DNA from: Gp6-AA40 sp963818645
GTDB lineage: Bacteria > Acidobacteriota > Vicinamibacteria > Vicinamibacterales > UBA2999
Reading direction: 5' to 3'
NCBI GenBank assembly: GCA_963818645.1
Contig: CAWFTF010000020.1
Coordinates: 1 to 64,000 of the forward strand
Length of the DNA stretch: 64,000 bases
In this document: piece by piece, positions 12,794 to 21,364 of the stretch
Position numbering within the stretch: the first letter of the stretch is position 1
Layout of the letters: each line of letters begins with the position of its first letter
Program-made: the position numbers and the translations under genes
The notes under the pieces: model-generated
Databases searched by the model: none
What the model was told of the DNA's origin: nothing
What the model saw: only the letters and a program-made list of their open reading frames with translations

Positions 12794-14969
12794 CTACGGC
12801 AGATACCTCAAGCTAATGATCGCCGAGTGTGCCGTGTAGGGGCGATAGACATATCCGAGCACGAGCGAACTGGGCTGGATGATACTGTCGACAACCGTCG
12901 GGTCGAACGCAAAATCGTAGACCCGGAACGGCTCGTAGAGATACGAGAAGGCCAGCGCCATCTTGCTCGACAGGCGATGCCTGACATCGACGTGTAATTG
13001 CTGCAGCTTGTTGAAGACGTTCGGAAGCTGCGAGGGCGGCGGCAGCGGCCCACCGGGAACAACCGTGTACAGGTAGCTGCCCTCTGCGTGGCTGAAGTCG
13101 TACGACACGCGCGCTTCGGTATTGCGTCCGAAACGCGGCGGCGTGGCGTAAATCGAGAAGTAGTGGACAGTCTCCGTGGAATCTGTCGTCCAGTCGCGCA
13201 GCGGATCGTTCTCCTGCCCGGGGCTCGCGGAACGCGATTGCTGGAATCCGAAATAGCGCTCGTAATTGTACGTCGCGCCTCCGCCAAGGCCGTTCGCTTC
13301 GCGGTAGTCGGCGGCAAACGACAGCGTGCGGAAGGTCGATTCCTGTAACCCGAAATAGCTGTCGTCGAAGTTGTCCTTGCCGACGCCCCCGGATACGCTC
13401 AACGTCCAGCGATCGTTGGGGACGATGTCGACAATGCCGGTGAATCGATTGCGGCCGCGGTCGGCGATGTCGTAATGACGCAGGGCCGGCTGCTCCCCAA
13501 TCTCCACGAGGAGCGACTCATCCAGGCCGGAGCCACTCCGATCGGACAGTTCGTACTGAGCGCGGAACGTGACCCACTGCGAGCCGACGGTGTCAGCGGA
13601 CAGTCGGAGGACGTTCTCTCCCGTGCTCTCGAAGATGCGGAAATCGTGGCCGGTGTTGTTGCGCGTATAACCCACCGTCAGCGCCAGCGCCGATAGTCCG
13701 GTATAAATCGCGTCGGCATCGAAGTTCGTGCGGCTGTGCGCGTACGGTTCCGGCCCACCAGTGGACGACTCCTTTACCGAGGTGTCGTAATTGATGAACT
13801 GCGCGATCGGTGTGTCCGGGATCTGATTCTCGTAGTCGTAGTGACGCACGCGGGCGGTGAACTGCAATGCATTCAGCGGACGCGAGACGAGCCCGAGGTT
13901 CGTCGAAAAGACACGCGCCTCGGCCTGGGCGCTCTCCCGCGGAAGTGCGATCTGCGGAAGCGTCGGGTTGATCGTGAACGGTTGCAGCGGCTCGTCGTTG
14001 CTCCAGGATCCGTACGAGACAAAGCCCGTCAGTTGCGTACGATGCGCGAACTTCGTGTAGCCGGCAGCGCTGATGGTCTGCGCTGAATTCGATGGCCACA
14101 AGCGCCATGCGACCCCGGCCGGGCGCACTCGTCGAATCGTCCAGCCGGAGCGGGCTGTCCCACACGAGGGTGTCGTCGAGGTTGTTGAACCACGAGCCGG
14201 TATAGCCGACGCGCAACATCTGCCGGCCGTTCGTCCACTCGGTGCCGAGATTGAAGTCGTTCGTGCGCGAGTCGTACGGCAGCGCCACCTCGACGTCGTT
14301 GCTGAATCCGAAGCTGGCGCCCCAAGGCAATTCGCCTTCGTGCTGCGTCGTGGTGAAGCCCGCCTTCACGTCCAACTGCGGCGTTGGTGTCGCAAGGACG
14401 CTGAACGTCCCGATGTTCCGCCGCTCGCGAAGGTCGAACTGCGATGCGAGCGGCAGATACGCAGACAGTGTCGCCTGGCCGTTCTGGATCGCGCGCTGCG
14501 TCGCATCGTCGAGCGGCAACGGGCTGTTGAAACTGGTGTAAGGCGTTTGGGTATCGACGCTGTAGAACTGGGGAATCTGATCCCACAGACCGGAAACCAC
14601 GAAACGCCCGGTGCGCTCGTAGCTTCCCGAGTAGCGCTGATCGCGCCAGCCGACGTTGTCCGCCGTTACTCGAGCCTGCCAGCTACCCGATGGCTCTGCC
14701 CATGCGTAACGCACGTCGGTGAAGAGCAAGCCATCCCTCAGATCCTGATAGCGCTGGAAACGCGCCGGATCGCCGTCAACGCTGGTGAATCGACCGCCGA
14801 TCTGGAACTGCCGCTCAGCAGGCTCGAACAGACTGCGAGATGTGTCGGCAGCCGGCGGCTCGGGCTGCGCCGATGGCGCAGGCTGAGGGCTCGTTGCCTG
14901 CCCATTCGCAACGCAGGGCAACGCGAGCGTGAGAAACAACAGCAAGTGACAACGGGTAACGCCGCGCAT
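12794..14969 (-). CDS. MtrB/PioB-family outer-membrane porin, one frameshift near 14108
   Basis: Beta-barrel that sheathes a decaheme cytochrome across the outer membrane. The start ATG at 14969 gives a signal peptide (MRGVTRCHLLLFLTLALPCVANGQA). The barrel shows alternating strands throughout (RNIGTFSVLATPTPQLDVKAGF, GTEWTNGRQMLRVGYTGSW). At GRGRMAL the frame changes and the protein resumes as WPSNSAQTISAAGYTKF, then continues to a C-terminal strand ending SAIISLRYLP. Removing one base at CTT-(g)-TGG joins the halves into about 725 residues, normal for the family. It lies 11 bases after the decaheme gene and 28 before the monoheme cytochrome. Assignment rests on length, barrel pattern and partner gene; the N-terminal CXXC of Shewanella MtrB is absent, as in PioB-like members. 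Confidence 0.82.
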
Positions 14970-14980
14970 GGTTCCTCCGA

Positions 14981-15964
14981 CTACCGCATGAAGAACTGCC
15001 CGGACGGATGGTTCGAGCCGTGGACATTCGAGTGACAGTTGACACACGACCGGCCGAACATCCGATTGCTCTTGTTCACCGTAATGGCGGCGTTGTCGTA
15101 GACCGACGATGGATGCCGCGTGGCGACGTGACATCGCTGACACAACATCGGCATGCGCACGACGAGCATGCGATCGTTGGACGTGCCGTGCGGGTCGTGG
15201 CAGGTGGCGCAGTTCTCTTTCACCGGCGCGTGTTCCCACAGCATCGGGCCACGCATCTCGGCATGGCAGCTCATGCAACTCTCCGCCACGGAGCTGCCAA
15301 CCTTGAGCGCCTTCACGTTGCTGATCGAACCGTGCGGGTTGTGGCACGAGGTGCACGACATCTTTCCTTCGCGCACCGGCATGTGTGCGACTGCGCGCTC
15401 GGTCTTGGTGACCTGCAGGCGATGACATGTCGCGCAGACTTCGGTCTGTGTCGCCTTCACGAGCTGGTGCGTCGCGGATTTCGGGCTGTGGACGCTATGG
15501 CAGGTCGTGCATGACAGGTTGCGGCGCTCGTGGCCGCTTCCCTCCCAGCCGGCGTGCTCACCGCGGTTGTGACACGTCAGGCAGGTCTGATTGGTCTCAC
15601 CGGGCGTGATTTGAGCGAACTTCCGAATGTGCCCCTTCGCGTCGTCGTCGACGTGGGCCTGACCAGGACCGTGACAACTTTCGCAGCCCTGCCCGGCTGC
15701 AGGAGAGCGAGGATTCTTCGCTTGACCGTGGGGCGTGCCTTTCAGCGTGTCCTCGTGATCGGCATGGCACAGCGTGCACGTGTCGCTTCCGACGTAACCG
15801 ACCGCGGGCGTCGTCGCCGCGGCCTGCGAGCTCGACGTCGGAGCAGCCTGCGAACTCGAGGACTGCTCGCCTGAAGGGGCGGCCAACAGCGGAGGCTCGT
15901 TGATTCGAGCCGAGATAGCTGCGGCTAGCAGACAGATGGCTATGAGATGCAGGCCCAGTCGCAC
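14981..15964 (-). CDS. Decaheme c-type cytochrome, MtrA/DmsE/PioA type
   Basis: Periplasm-side decaheme wire that inserts into the MtrB-like porin. Exactly ten CXXCH sites are visible: CTLCH, CESCH, CLTCH, CTTCH, CATCH, CTSCH, CMSCH, CATCH, CQRCH and CVNCH. Known MtrA-type spacing features such as GQGCESCHGPGQAHV and CATCHDPHGTSN are present. I start it at the GTG at 15964, because GGAGG precedes it by 6 bases and it opens directly into a signal peptide (RLGLHLIAICLLAAAISA). An ATG at 16033 has no ribosome site. A Ser/Ala/Gln-rich linker (GEQSSSSQAAPTSSSQAAA) precedes the hemes. 327 residues. First gene of the electron-transfer run; no extracellular MtrC/OmcA-type cytochrome is in the window. 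Confidence 0.9.
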   Translation of the reverse strand: MRLGLHLIAICLLAAAISARINEPPLLAAPSGEQSSSSQAAPTSSSQAAATTPAVGYVGSDTCTLCHADHEDTLKGTPHGQAKNPRSPAAGQGCESCHGPGQAHVDDDAKGHIRKFAQITPGETNQTCLTCHNRGEHAGWEGSGHERRNLSCTTCHSVHSPKSATHQLVKATQTEVCATCHRLQVTKTERAVAHMPVREGKMSCTSCHNPHGSISNVKALKVGSSVAESCMSCHAEMRGPMLWEHAPVKENCATCHDPHGTSNDRMLVVRMPMLCQRCHVATRHPSSVYDNAAITVNKSNRMFGRSCVNCHSNVHGSNHPSGQFFMR

Positions 15965-16266
15965 GATAGCCCTCCACGAGACGCGGGTAGCGGGAGTAAC
16001 GACCCGCTTTGAGCACGGGCCATGCCCGAACATTGCGAGCGGGTGTCGAGGGCCGTAAGTTGCTGAATGAGAGTGAGTTGACTGAGATCAAGAGTGCTCG
16101 CACGACATCGTCGTTACACGTCGCCCTCCATTTCGACGGAGAAACTCCGAAATAGCGGAGGAGTGAAGACGACCGACCAAACTACAAGCGACGCGCAATC
16201 GGCACGGCCGCACCTGGACTGTTGGCCAATCGATCCGCGAATCACTGCGGAAAATTTCGCGCTTTG
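15965..16266. other. Intergenic region upstream of the electron-transfer operon
   Basis: This 302-base gap lies between the alpha/beta hydrolase stop and the mtrA-like GTG, both on the minus strand. It must hold the operon promoter unless transcription reads through from the hydrolase. It contains the nested CGGAG/CTCCG/CGGAG element at 16137-16160 and no recognised gene. No sigma-54 -24/-12 pair was found on inspection. Confidence 0.5.
16137..16160. promoter_or_regulatory. CGGAG-3-CTCCG-6-CGGAG element, candidate operator
   Basis: Three 5-base half-sites: CGGAG at 16137-16141, CTCCG at 16145-16149 and CGGAG at 16156-16160, separated by AAA and AAATAG. The last two form the same 5-6-5 palindrome as the site at 3651-3668. 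It lies about 170-195 bases upstream of the mtrA-like start. A regulatory role is inferred from recurrence and position only. Confidence 0.4.
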
Positions 16267-17088
16267 CTACGACCTGATGAACGCCAGCAGATCGGCGTTG
16301 ATCTGATCCTTGTTGATCGTGCACATCCCGTGTGACAACCCGGGATAGACCTCGAGCACGGCGCCTTTGACCAGCTTCGACGACAACATCGCCGAGGCCG
16401 CGATAGGGACAATCTGGTCGTCGTCGCCGTGCATGACGAAGGTGGGTACGTCGATCTTCTTGAGATCCTCTGTGAAGTCGGTTTCCGAGAACGCCTTGAT
16501 GCAGTCGAGCGCGCTCTTGTGCCCCGCAAGCATCCCCTGCATCCAGAACGAATCGCGAATGCCCTGTGACACCTTCGCGCCAGGCCGGTTGAAGCCGTAG
16601 AACGGCATCGTGAGATCCATGAAGAACTGCGATCGATCGGCCAGCACACCTGCCCGAATGGCGTCGAACGCCTCAATCGACAGGCCGCCCGGATTCGCGG
16701 CGGTCTTCAGCATCAGCGGTGGCACGGCGCCAATGAGAACGGCCTTGGCGGCACGGGCGGTGCCGTGACGACCGAGATAGCGCGCCACCTCGCCGCCGCC
16801 GGTGGAGTGACCGACGTGAATCGCCTTGCGAAGATCGAGCGCCTCGACCAGCGCGAGGAGATCGTCCGCATACGTGTCCATCTCGTTGCCGCTCCACGGC
16901 TGGCTCGATCGTCCGTGGCCACGCCGATCGTGAGCGATGCAGCGATAGCCGCGTGACGCCAGATAGAGCATCTGGTCTTCCCACGCGTCCGCTGTCAGCG
17001 GCCATCCATGGCTGAAGACGATCGGCTGCCCTTCGCCCCAGTCCTTGTAGTAGATCTGCGTGCCGTCGCTCGTCGTGATCGTTGCCAT
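16267..17088 (-). CDS. Alpha/beta hydrolase, non-heme chloroperoxidase/arylesterase type
   Basis: Cytoplasmic serine hydrolase of 273 residues. The start ATG is at 17088 (MATITTSDGTQIYYKDWG), since a longer reading from 17160 has no family-like N-terminus. Catalytic features: nucleophile S95 in GHSTGGGE, oxyanion region FSHGWPLTADAW, charge-relay Asp in MHGDDDQIVP and His in GLSHGMCT. The motif set matches the cofactor-free haloperoxidase/esterase group, whose physiological substrates are usually esters; the peroxidase activity of this group is a side reaction. It follows the XRE regulator by 37 bases on the same strand and may be controlled by it. Confidence 0.9.
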   Translation of the reverse strand: MATITTSDGTQIYYKDWGEGQPIVFSHGWPLTADAWEDQMLYLASRGYRCIAHDRRGHGRSSQPWSGNEMDTYADDLLALVEALDLRKAIHVGHSTGGGEVARYLGRHGTARAAKAVLIGAVPPLMLKTAANPGGLSIEAFDAIRAGVLADRSQFFMDLTMPFYGFNRPGAKVSQGIRDSFWMQGMLAGHKSALDCIKAFSETDFTEDLKKIDVPTFVMHGDDDQIVPIAASAMLSSKLVKGAVLEVYPGLSHGMCTINKDQINADLLAFIRS

Positions 17089-17125
17089 GGGTGGCCTCCT
17101 CGTTCGAGAACGATAGCCCAATGGC

Positions 17126-17995
17126 TCACGTCGAAGGCTGCGAAAATGCCGGCGACACAAATGACGCGAAGCGCTCGTGCCAAGTACGCTCTGACGCCTC
17201 GTCGGCCGGAAAGAACGTCTCGATGCGCAGTTCCTGGAGCGTCACGTCCTGCGGGGTTCCCAGCGTCATATAGGTACAGAACAGGCGCAGTTCGAGGTCG
17301 TCCTTTCTGACGTGAATCGGCACGAGAAGATCGGCAACATCCTGCCTGCTTGGGAAGCGCTCGTGCGCCGGTGTTCCCAGGTGGCCACGCATCTCATCGA
17401 GCAGCGCCGCACCCGTCGGATCGTTCGTTGTCACGCCCAGTTCGCGCTCCGCTCGTCCCAGTAGATGCCGCGACAACTCGTCCCAGTTGACGATCCACCG
17501 CCGCGCCCCGCGCGGGTGATACGTGATGCGCAGGAAGTTCACGGGGTTCGCAAGCAGTGACGGATCGACGAGCGCCGCGACAAGCCGCTGTGAGGCGTCG
17601 TTGCCCATGACGCAGTTCGCATAGCGATCGAGGACGACGGCGGCGTACGGTTTGTGACGGTCGAGAATGAACTGCAATACGCCGCGGATATGCGACATCT
17701 CCTCCGCGGCGAACGGCGTTTGCCGGTAGATGTGCGCGAAGCCGCCGGCTTCGAGCAGCCGATTGCGCTCGCGCAAGGGGATGTCGAGCGACTCGGCGAG
17801 CACGAGGAGCGCCTGCCGGCTCGGTTGCGTGCGCCCGGTTTCGATGAAGCTGACATGGCGCGCGGAGAATCCGGCGTGCATCGCGAGATCGAGTTGACTG
17901 ATGCCGCGCGCGGTTCGCCAGTCGCGAAGCAGTTGCCCCACGCTGTGCGACTGCGAGCCTTCGTGCGGACGAGTTACAGGGGATGTGGCTTGCAT
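17126..17995 (-). CDS. XRE-family transcriptional regulator with MmyB-like ligand domain
   Basis: Helix-turn-helix at about residues 20-75 (LLRDWRTARGISQLDLAMHAGFS and RHVSFIETGRTQPSRQALLVLAESL). It is followed by the large MmyB/PAS-like C-terminal domain (AVVLDRYANCVMGNDAS, NFLRITYHPRGARRWIVNWDELS, PIHVRKDDLELRLFCTYMTLGTPQDVTLQELRIETFFP; contiguous parts in that order). 289 residues, the normal length. Such regulators usually control an adjacent oxidoreductase or hydrolase gene. Here that would be the alpha/beta hydrolase just downstream or the divergent NTF2-like gene. The small-molecule ligand is unknown. Confidence 0.9.
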   Translation of the reverse strand: MQATSPVTRPHEGSQSHSVGQLLRDWRTARGISQLDLAMHAGFSARHVSFIETGRTQPSRQALLVLAESLDIPLRERNRLLEAGGFAHIYRQTPFAAEEMSHIRGVLQFILDRHKPYAAVVLDRYANCVMGNDASQRLVAALVDPSLLANPVNFLRITYHPRGARRWIVNWDELSRHLLGRAERELGVTTNDPTGAALLDEMRGHLGTPAHERFPSRQDVADLLVPIHVRKDDLELRLFCTYMTLGTPQDVTLQELRIETFFPADEASERTWHERFASFVSPAFSQPST

Positions 17996-18179
17996 ATGCC
18001 GATCATGCTACGGCTGCCAAGGCAGGGCTGCCATTACCTCGGACGTAATTGCGACCGTCCGTGGTGGAGGCGATGCTCGTTCCAGACAGGAGGTCACGTG
18101 CCACTACCTACACTCGACCACAGTCGCACGAACATCGCGAGCCTCGATGGCGTGGAGGCTTCGCACGAGGAGGCAAATC

Positions 18180-18593
18180 ATGACGACAGCCACGGCGGCG
18201 ATCACCCGAGCCTTCGAGCGCTACGTCGATACCTTTCAATCGCTCGATCCGAAGGCCACGCTGCGCCATCTGCACGTGCCGTCGCTAATCCTCGACGCCC
18301 GGGGGCCACACGTGCTCTCGACCGAGGCCGAGGCTGAAGCATTTCTGACGACGGTCATGCGCGATCTCGACGCGCGCGGCTACGCGCGCAGCGAGATTGC
18401 CGAGTCGCACGTCCACGTTCTCAGTGAGACAACGGCACTTGTCAGCGTGAGCAGGGTCCGGCGATCCGTGACAGATCGCGAGCTGGAACGACTTGGCGAG
18501 ACCTACACGCTGCGCAGGACGGGCGACGACTGGAAGATCGTCGTCGCCGTCGTGCACGATGCGGATGGTGTGCTTACGGGCAGCTGCCGCTGA
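18180..18593 (+). CDS. NTF2-like (SnoaL-type fold) small protein
   Basis: 137-residue protein starting at ATG 18180, after a good GAGGAGG site. The sequence suggests an NTF2-like alpha+beta cone: AITRAFERYVDTFQSLDP as first helix, HLHVPSLILDARG, AEAFLTTVMRDLDARGY, and an ending YTLRRTGDDWKIVVAVVHDADGVL typical of the fold. No catalytic set can be assigned. Divergent from the XRE regulator across 184 bases, which suggests control by it. Its last 20 bases overlap the convergent cytochrome gene. Confidence 0.75.
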   Translation: MTTATAAITRAFERYVDTFQSLDPKATLRHLHVPSLILDARGPHVLSTEAEAEAFLTTVMRDLDARGYARSEIAESHVHVLSETTALVSVSRVRRSVTDRELERLGETYTLRRTGDDWKIVVAVVHDADGVLTGSCR

Positions 18594-19362
18594 CGGACTG
18601 CAGCGACGTCAGATTGATCGCGTTGTCGGAGTTCGACCTGAAGATCAAACCTCGCGCCTCCACCTTCTGCCCGGCGCGGCTATCGGCCTGATACCCAGGA
18701 ATCACGCTGACCAGATCGAAATTGAGCTTGCCGAGCGGCTGACCGCCTGCTTTCGCAAGCGCGGCAGGCGTCGACGTTTCTTCCTTCGTCACAACCGGTT
18801 CACTGGCGTTGGTCAGCTTCCATGCCTTGTCGCCAGCGGGCGCGAGGCAACCCACCAGTTGAACAAGGTTGAAGTTCGAGACGCCGTCCGGCGCGCCTCC
18901 TTTCCTGACGATCGTGATCGCTTCGAGCGCGGGGAGCTCGATGCTCAGCTCCTCGCGGCCGGCGGGAGCGCCATTCATCGAGATGACGTAGGCGAGGATG
19001 TCGAGCTTGCCGGCATCGGTCACGCTTTCGATCCCACCAGCCGGCATCGTGTCGCGAATCTTGGTGAACAGCTTGTCGAGGGTGTCGTTTTCCCAGTGCG
19101 AGAAGAAGCCGTCGCCCTTGAGCGCAGGCGCCCGCTCGGATCCAACGAGCTCGTTGTTGTGGCAACGACCGCAGCTGGTTTCGAACGCGGGCTTACCGCG
19201 AGCGGCCTGCGCTTCGGTGTAGATGCCGTCCCAGATCTTGCGGCCGCCACCCTCCTGCGCCATGACCACCGCCGGACGAATCGTCGTCGCCATCACGGCA
19301 ACCCACAGCAACACTGCTCCACCGCAGAGACGGGCGACTGACGTTCTGGTTCGTTGGCGCAT
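18574..19362 (-). CDS. Exported cytochrome c domain protein with C-terminal extension
   Basis: 262-residue periplasmic protein. A signal segment (VARLCGGAVLLWVAVMATT, cleavage about VVMAQ) is followed by a monoheme cytochrome c domain: SCGRCHNNELVGSERAPALKG, with a probable distal Met in DTMPAGGIES and end helix DILAYVISMNG. The C-terminal half (about residues 150-262; IELPALEAITIVRKGG, VQLVGCLAP, ARGLIFRSNSDNAINLTSLQSVSGSCP) looks like an all-beta domain and is unassigned. It is the last gene of the DUF1592/DUF1552/ankyrin series, 31 bases after the other cytochrome, with a palindrome in the gap. Probably supplies or accepts electrons for that system. Confidence 0.8.
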   Translation of the reverse strand: MRQRTRTSVARLCGGAVLLWVAVMATTIRPAVVMAQEGGGRKIWDGIYTEAQAARGKPAFETSCGRCHNNELVGSERAPALKGDGFFSHWENDTLDKLFTKIRDTMPAGGIESVTDAGKLDILAYVISMNGAPAGREELSIELPALEAITIVRKGGAPDGVSNFNLVQLVGCLAPAGDKAWKLTNASEPVVTKEETSTPAALAKAGGQPLGKLNFDLVSVIPGYQADSRAGQKVEARGLIFRSNSDNAINLTSLQSVSGSCP

Positions 19363-19376
19363 GTGCAGATCCGTGA

Positions 19377-19391
19377 AGGGGTCTGACCCCT
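19377..19391. repeat. Short palindrome AGGGGT-CTG-ACCCCT
   Basis: Perfect 6-base arms with a 3-base loop, lying between the two cytochrome genes. A partial echo (GGGTCTGA, then GGGTCTGG) occurs at 34231-34251 in another gap. Short GGGGTCTGACCCC-type palindromes recur in intergenic DNA of various genomes. Function unknown; it could act as a weak hairpin in the transcript. Confidence 0.45.
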
Positions 19392-19393
19392 GC

Positions 19394-19858
19394 TCAGGGT
19401 TTCTCGATCGAGATGGTTTCCAGCTCCGCGAGTGAGTCCGGCAGCGCCGACGATCCAGCGGGTGCTTCGTTTGCGCGCAGGAGATACGCGATCAGGTCGG
19501 TATACGTGCGCGCGCTGAGACTGCCCCGGTTGTCGGCCGGCATCGACCGGCTCAATGTTTCAAACAGCTCCTTGAGATTCTTCCCGTTCCAGTTGCGCAT
19601 GAACGGGTCCGACACGAGCGGCGGAATCTCACGTCCCGTATCGCCTTCGAGGCCGGCGCCGTGGCAATGCTCGCAGGTCCGGCCGTACTCGCGCTCGCCG
19701 CGATTGGCCTGCATCTCGGTGTAGACGCCGTCCTTGATCGATCGCTTCGCCGCCGGCTCCTGACCTACGGCATCTGAAGCGCCGATGCCTGCGGATCCAA
19801 CCAGAGCGAGCGACGCCGCGACGAGCAACTTACTGAAGCGTTGCGCTCGTGCGTCCAC
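19394..19858 (-). CDS. Periplasmic monoheme cytochrome c
   Basis: 154-residue exported cytochrome. A signal peptide (SKLLVAASLALVGSAGIGASDAVGQ) precedes the heme domain with TCEHCHGAGLEGDTGREIPPL, a probable distal Met in SRSMPADNRGSL and end helix TYTDLIAYLLRANEAPAG. A shared KxGVYTEMQANRG / WDGIYTEAQAARG stretch before the heme shows it is a paralogue of the next cytochrome at 18574-19362. The start overlaps the ankyrin gene end by 29 bases, implying translational coupling. The VYTxxQAxRG + cytochrome layout is typical of this acidobacterial cluster. Confidence 0.85.
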   Translation of the reverse strand: MDARAQRFSKLLVAASLALVGSAGIGASDAVGQEPAAKRSIKDGVYTEMQANRGEREYGRTCEHCHGAGLEGDTGREIPPLVSDPFMRNWNGKNLKELFETLSRSMPADNRGSLSARTYTDLIAYLLRANEAPAGSSALPDSLAELETISIEKP

Positions 19859-21344
19859 TTTCGCTCATGAGTTGTCGCAACAGCGCCGCCGTGCTCTCAC
19901 GCGGGCCGCTGGCGTTGCGATTACCTTGAGCCGCACCGGCTCCAACTCCGAGCGCGACGTCCAGCGGTGTTCTGCCTTGCTTATCCGTCCGATCCAGCTT
20001 CGCGCCGTGTTCAGCGAGATACTTCACGACGCCGTCGAGTCCGCGACCCGCGGCGACGTGCAAAGCGGTCTGTCCGGCCGTGTTGAACGCATTGAGATCG
20101 ACGCCTTTGTCGACGCACATCTGCAGCGCTTCGAGCGTCGCCGTCAGCGCCGCGTCCGGACCTGCGCCGAGGTATCCAGAATTGGCCTGGCCCGCCGCAA
20201 CGAGCATCGCCGCGTTCGTCCGATCCTTCTTCGTCAGCATCGCATCGGCGCCGGCCTCGAGCAGCACGCGCATGAACGGCACGTCAACGGCCTTGGACGC
20301 ACGGAGGAACGGCGTCGTCCCTTCGCCGAGAGTGGCGTCGCCGGAGCCGTGATATCGGCCGAGCATCGGCCGCTGCAGGCGCGCGTTCAGGTTGGCGCCC
20401 TTCGCGATCAATTTCTTGAGCAGCGCTTCCGCGTCGGTCGCATCAACCAGCTTGGGCGCTGGACGCCCCTGCATTCCGCCGAGCGTGTGCATATCGACGA
20501 GGAAGTACAGCGCGGCGGTGCCGGTGCTGTCGGCCACGTTGGGATCGGCGCCCTTGTCGAGCAGCATGGCGGCGAAGTCGTAGTGCGCGTTGATGATCGA
20601 AACGACAAGCGCAGTGGTGCCGTCGGGATCGACGATGTTCAGATCGATTTGAGGAGATTCAGCGAGTGCCTTCCCGGCCTCGAGTGCTCCCTGCCGCGCT
20701 GCGTGCATCAGCGGCGTCCAGCCTCCACGCGGGAGTGCCGTGCTGACCATGCCCGAGGTTGTCCACTTGAACTCGGGGAACGAGAGCACCTTCGACTTCT
20801 TGTTGACGTCCGCGCCGAGCTCGATCAACGCCTTGACGGCGTCGGTGTGATTCTCGGCCGCCGCCCAGCTGATCGCGCTCTCTCCCATCCAGTTTTCATG
20901 GACGTTGACGCTGGCGCCATGCGACGCCAGCACTTTGATCGACGCCGCGCTTCCGGTGCGCGCCGCGGTCATCAGCGCGGTCTCACCCTCGGGCAGCGTG
21001 GAATTGGCGTCAGCACCGCCCTTGAGCAACAGATCGAGCATCTGCGCGCTGCCGTTTTGCGCGGCGAGCGCGAGCGGCGTCACGCCATAGCGAGTCGTTG
21101 CCTTGGTGTTGGCGCCGGCGCGAAGCAGCAGTCTCGCAGACGCCAGATCGTTATTGCGTGCGGCCCAGTGCAGCGCTGTCATGCCGTCCGATTCGGCGAG
21201 GTTGACGTCCGCCCGCTTCTGCAGCAGCGTGCGAACCGCCTCGACGTTTCCGGACTTGACGGCGTCGATGACCGGCGCACCGGCCGCAAAGGCGACAGTC
21301 GACGACAGCACCATCACCACCGCAACAGCCAGGACTTTCCGCAT
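19830..21344 (-). CDS. Exported ankyrin-repeat protein
   Basis: 504 residues from the ATG at 21344 (a TGGAGGACGAGCC-type ribosome site lies upstream). Signal peptide MRKVLAVAVVMVLSSTVAFA, then about ten ankyrin repeats from residue 25 to the end. Clear units: DGMTALHWAARNNDLASARLLLRAGAN, GVTPLALAAQNGSAQMLDLLLKGGAD, GETALMTAARTGSAASIKVLASHGA and GQTALHVAAGRGLDGVVKYLAEHGAK (each shown only in part of its 33 residues). Ankyrins bind proteins, so a periplasmic scaffold role within the DUF1552/DUF1592/cytochrome group is inferred. It lies 20 bases after DUF1552. Confidence 0.87.
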   Translation of the reverse strand: MRKVLAVAVVMVLSSTVAFAAGAPVIDAVKSGNVEAVRTLLQKRADVNLAESDGMTALHWAARNNDLASARLLLRAGANTKATTRYGVTPLALAAQNGSAQMLDLLLKGGADANSTLPEGETALMTAARTGSAASIKVLASHGASVNVHENWMGESAISWAAAENHTDAVKALIELGADVNKKSKVLSFPEFKWTTSGMVSTALPRGGWTPLMHAARQGALEAGKALAESPQIDLNIVDPDGTTALVVSIINAHYDFAAMLLDKGADPNVADSTGTAALYFLVDMHTLGGMQGRPAPKLVDATDAEALLKKLIAKGANLNARLQRPMLGRYHGSGDATLGEGTTPFLRASKAVDVPFMRVLLEAGADAMLTKKDRTNAAMLVAAGQANSGYLGAGPDAALTATLEALQMCVDKGVDLNAFNTAGQTALHVAAGRGLDGVVKYLAEHGAKLDRTDKQGRTPLDVALGVGAGAAQGNRNASGPRESTAALLRQLMSESGRTSATLQ

Positions 21345-21364
21345 GGCTCGTCCTCCGGCGCGCA

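Noticed and set aside
15970..16033. ATG at 16033 as start of the decaheme cytochrome
   Set aside because: No ribosome site and no signal-like N-terminus there. The GTG at 15964 has GGAGG 6 bases upstream and leads directly into the signal peptide.
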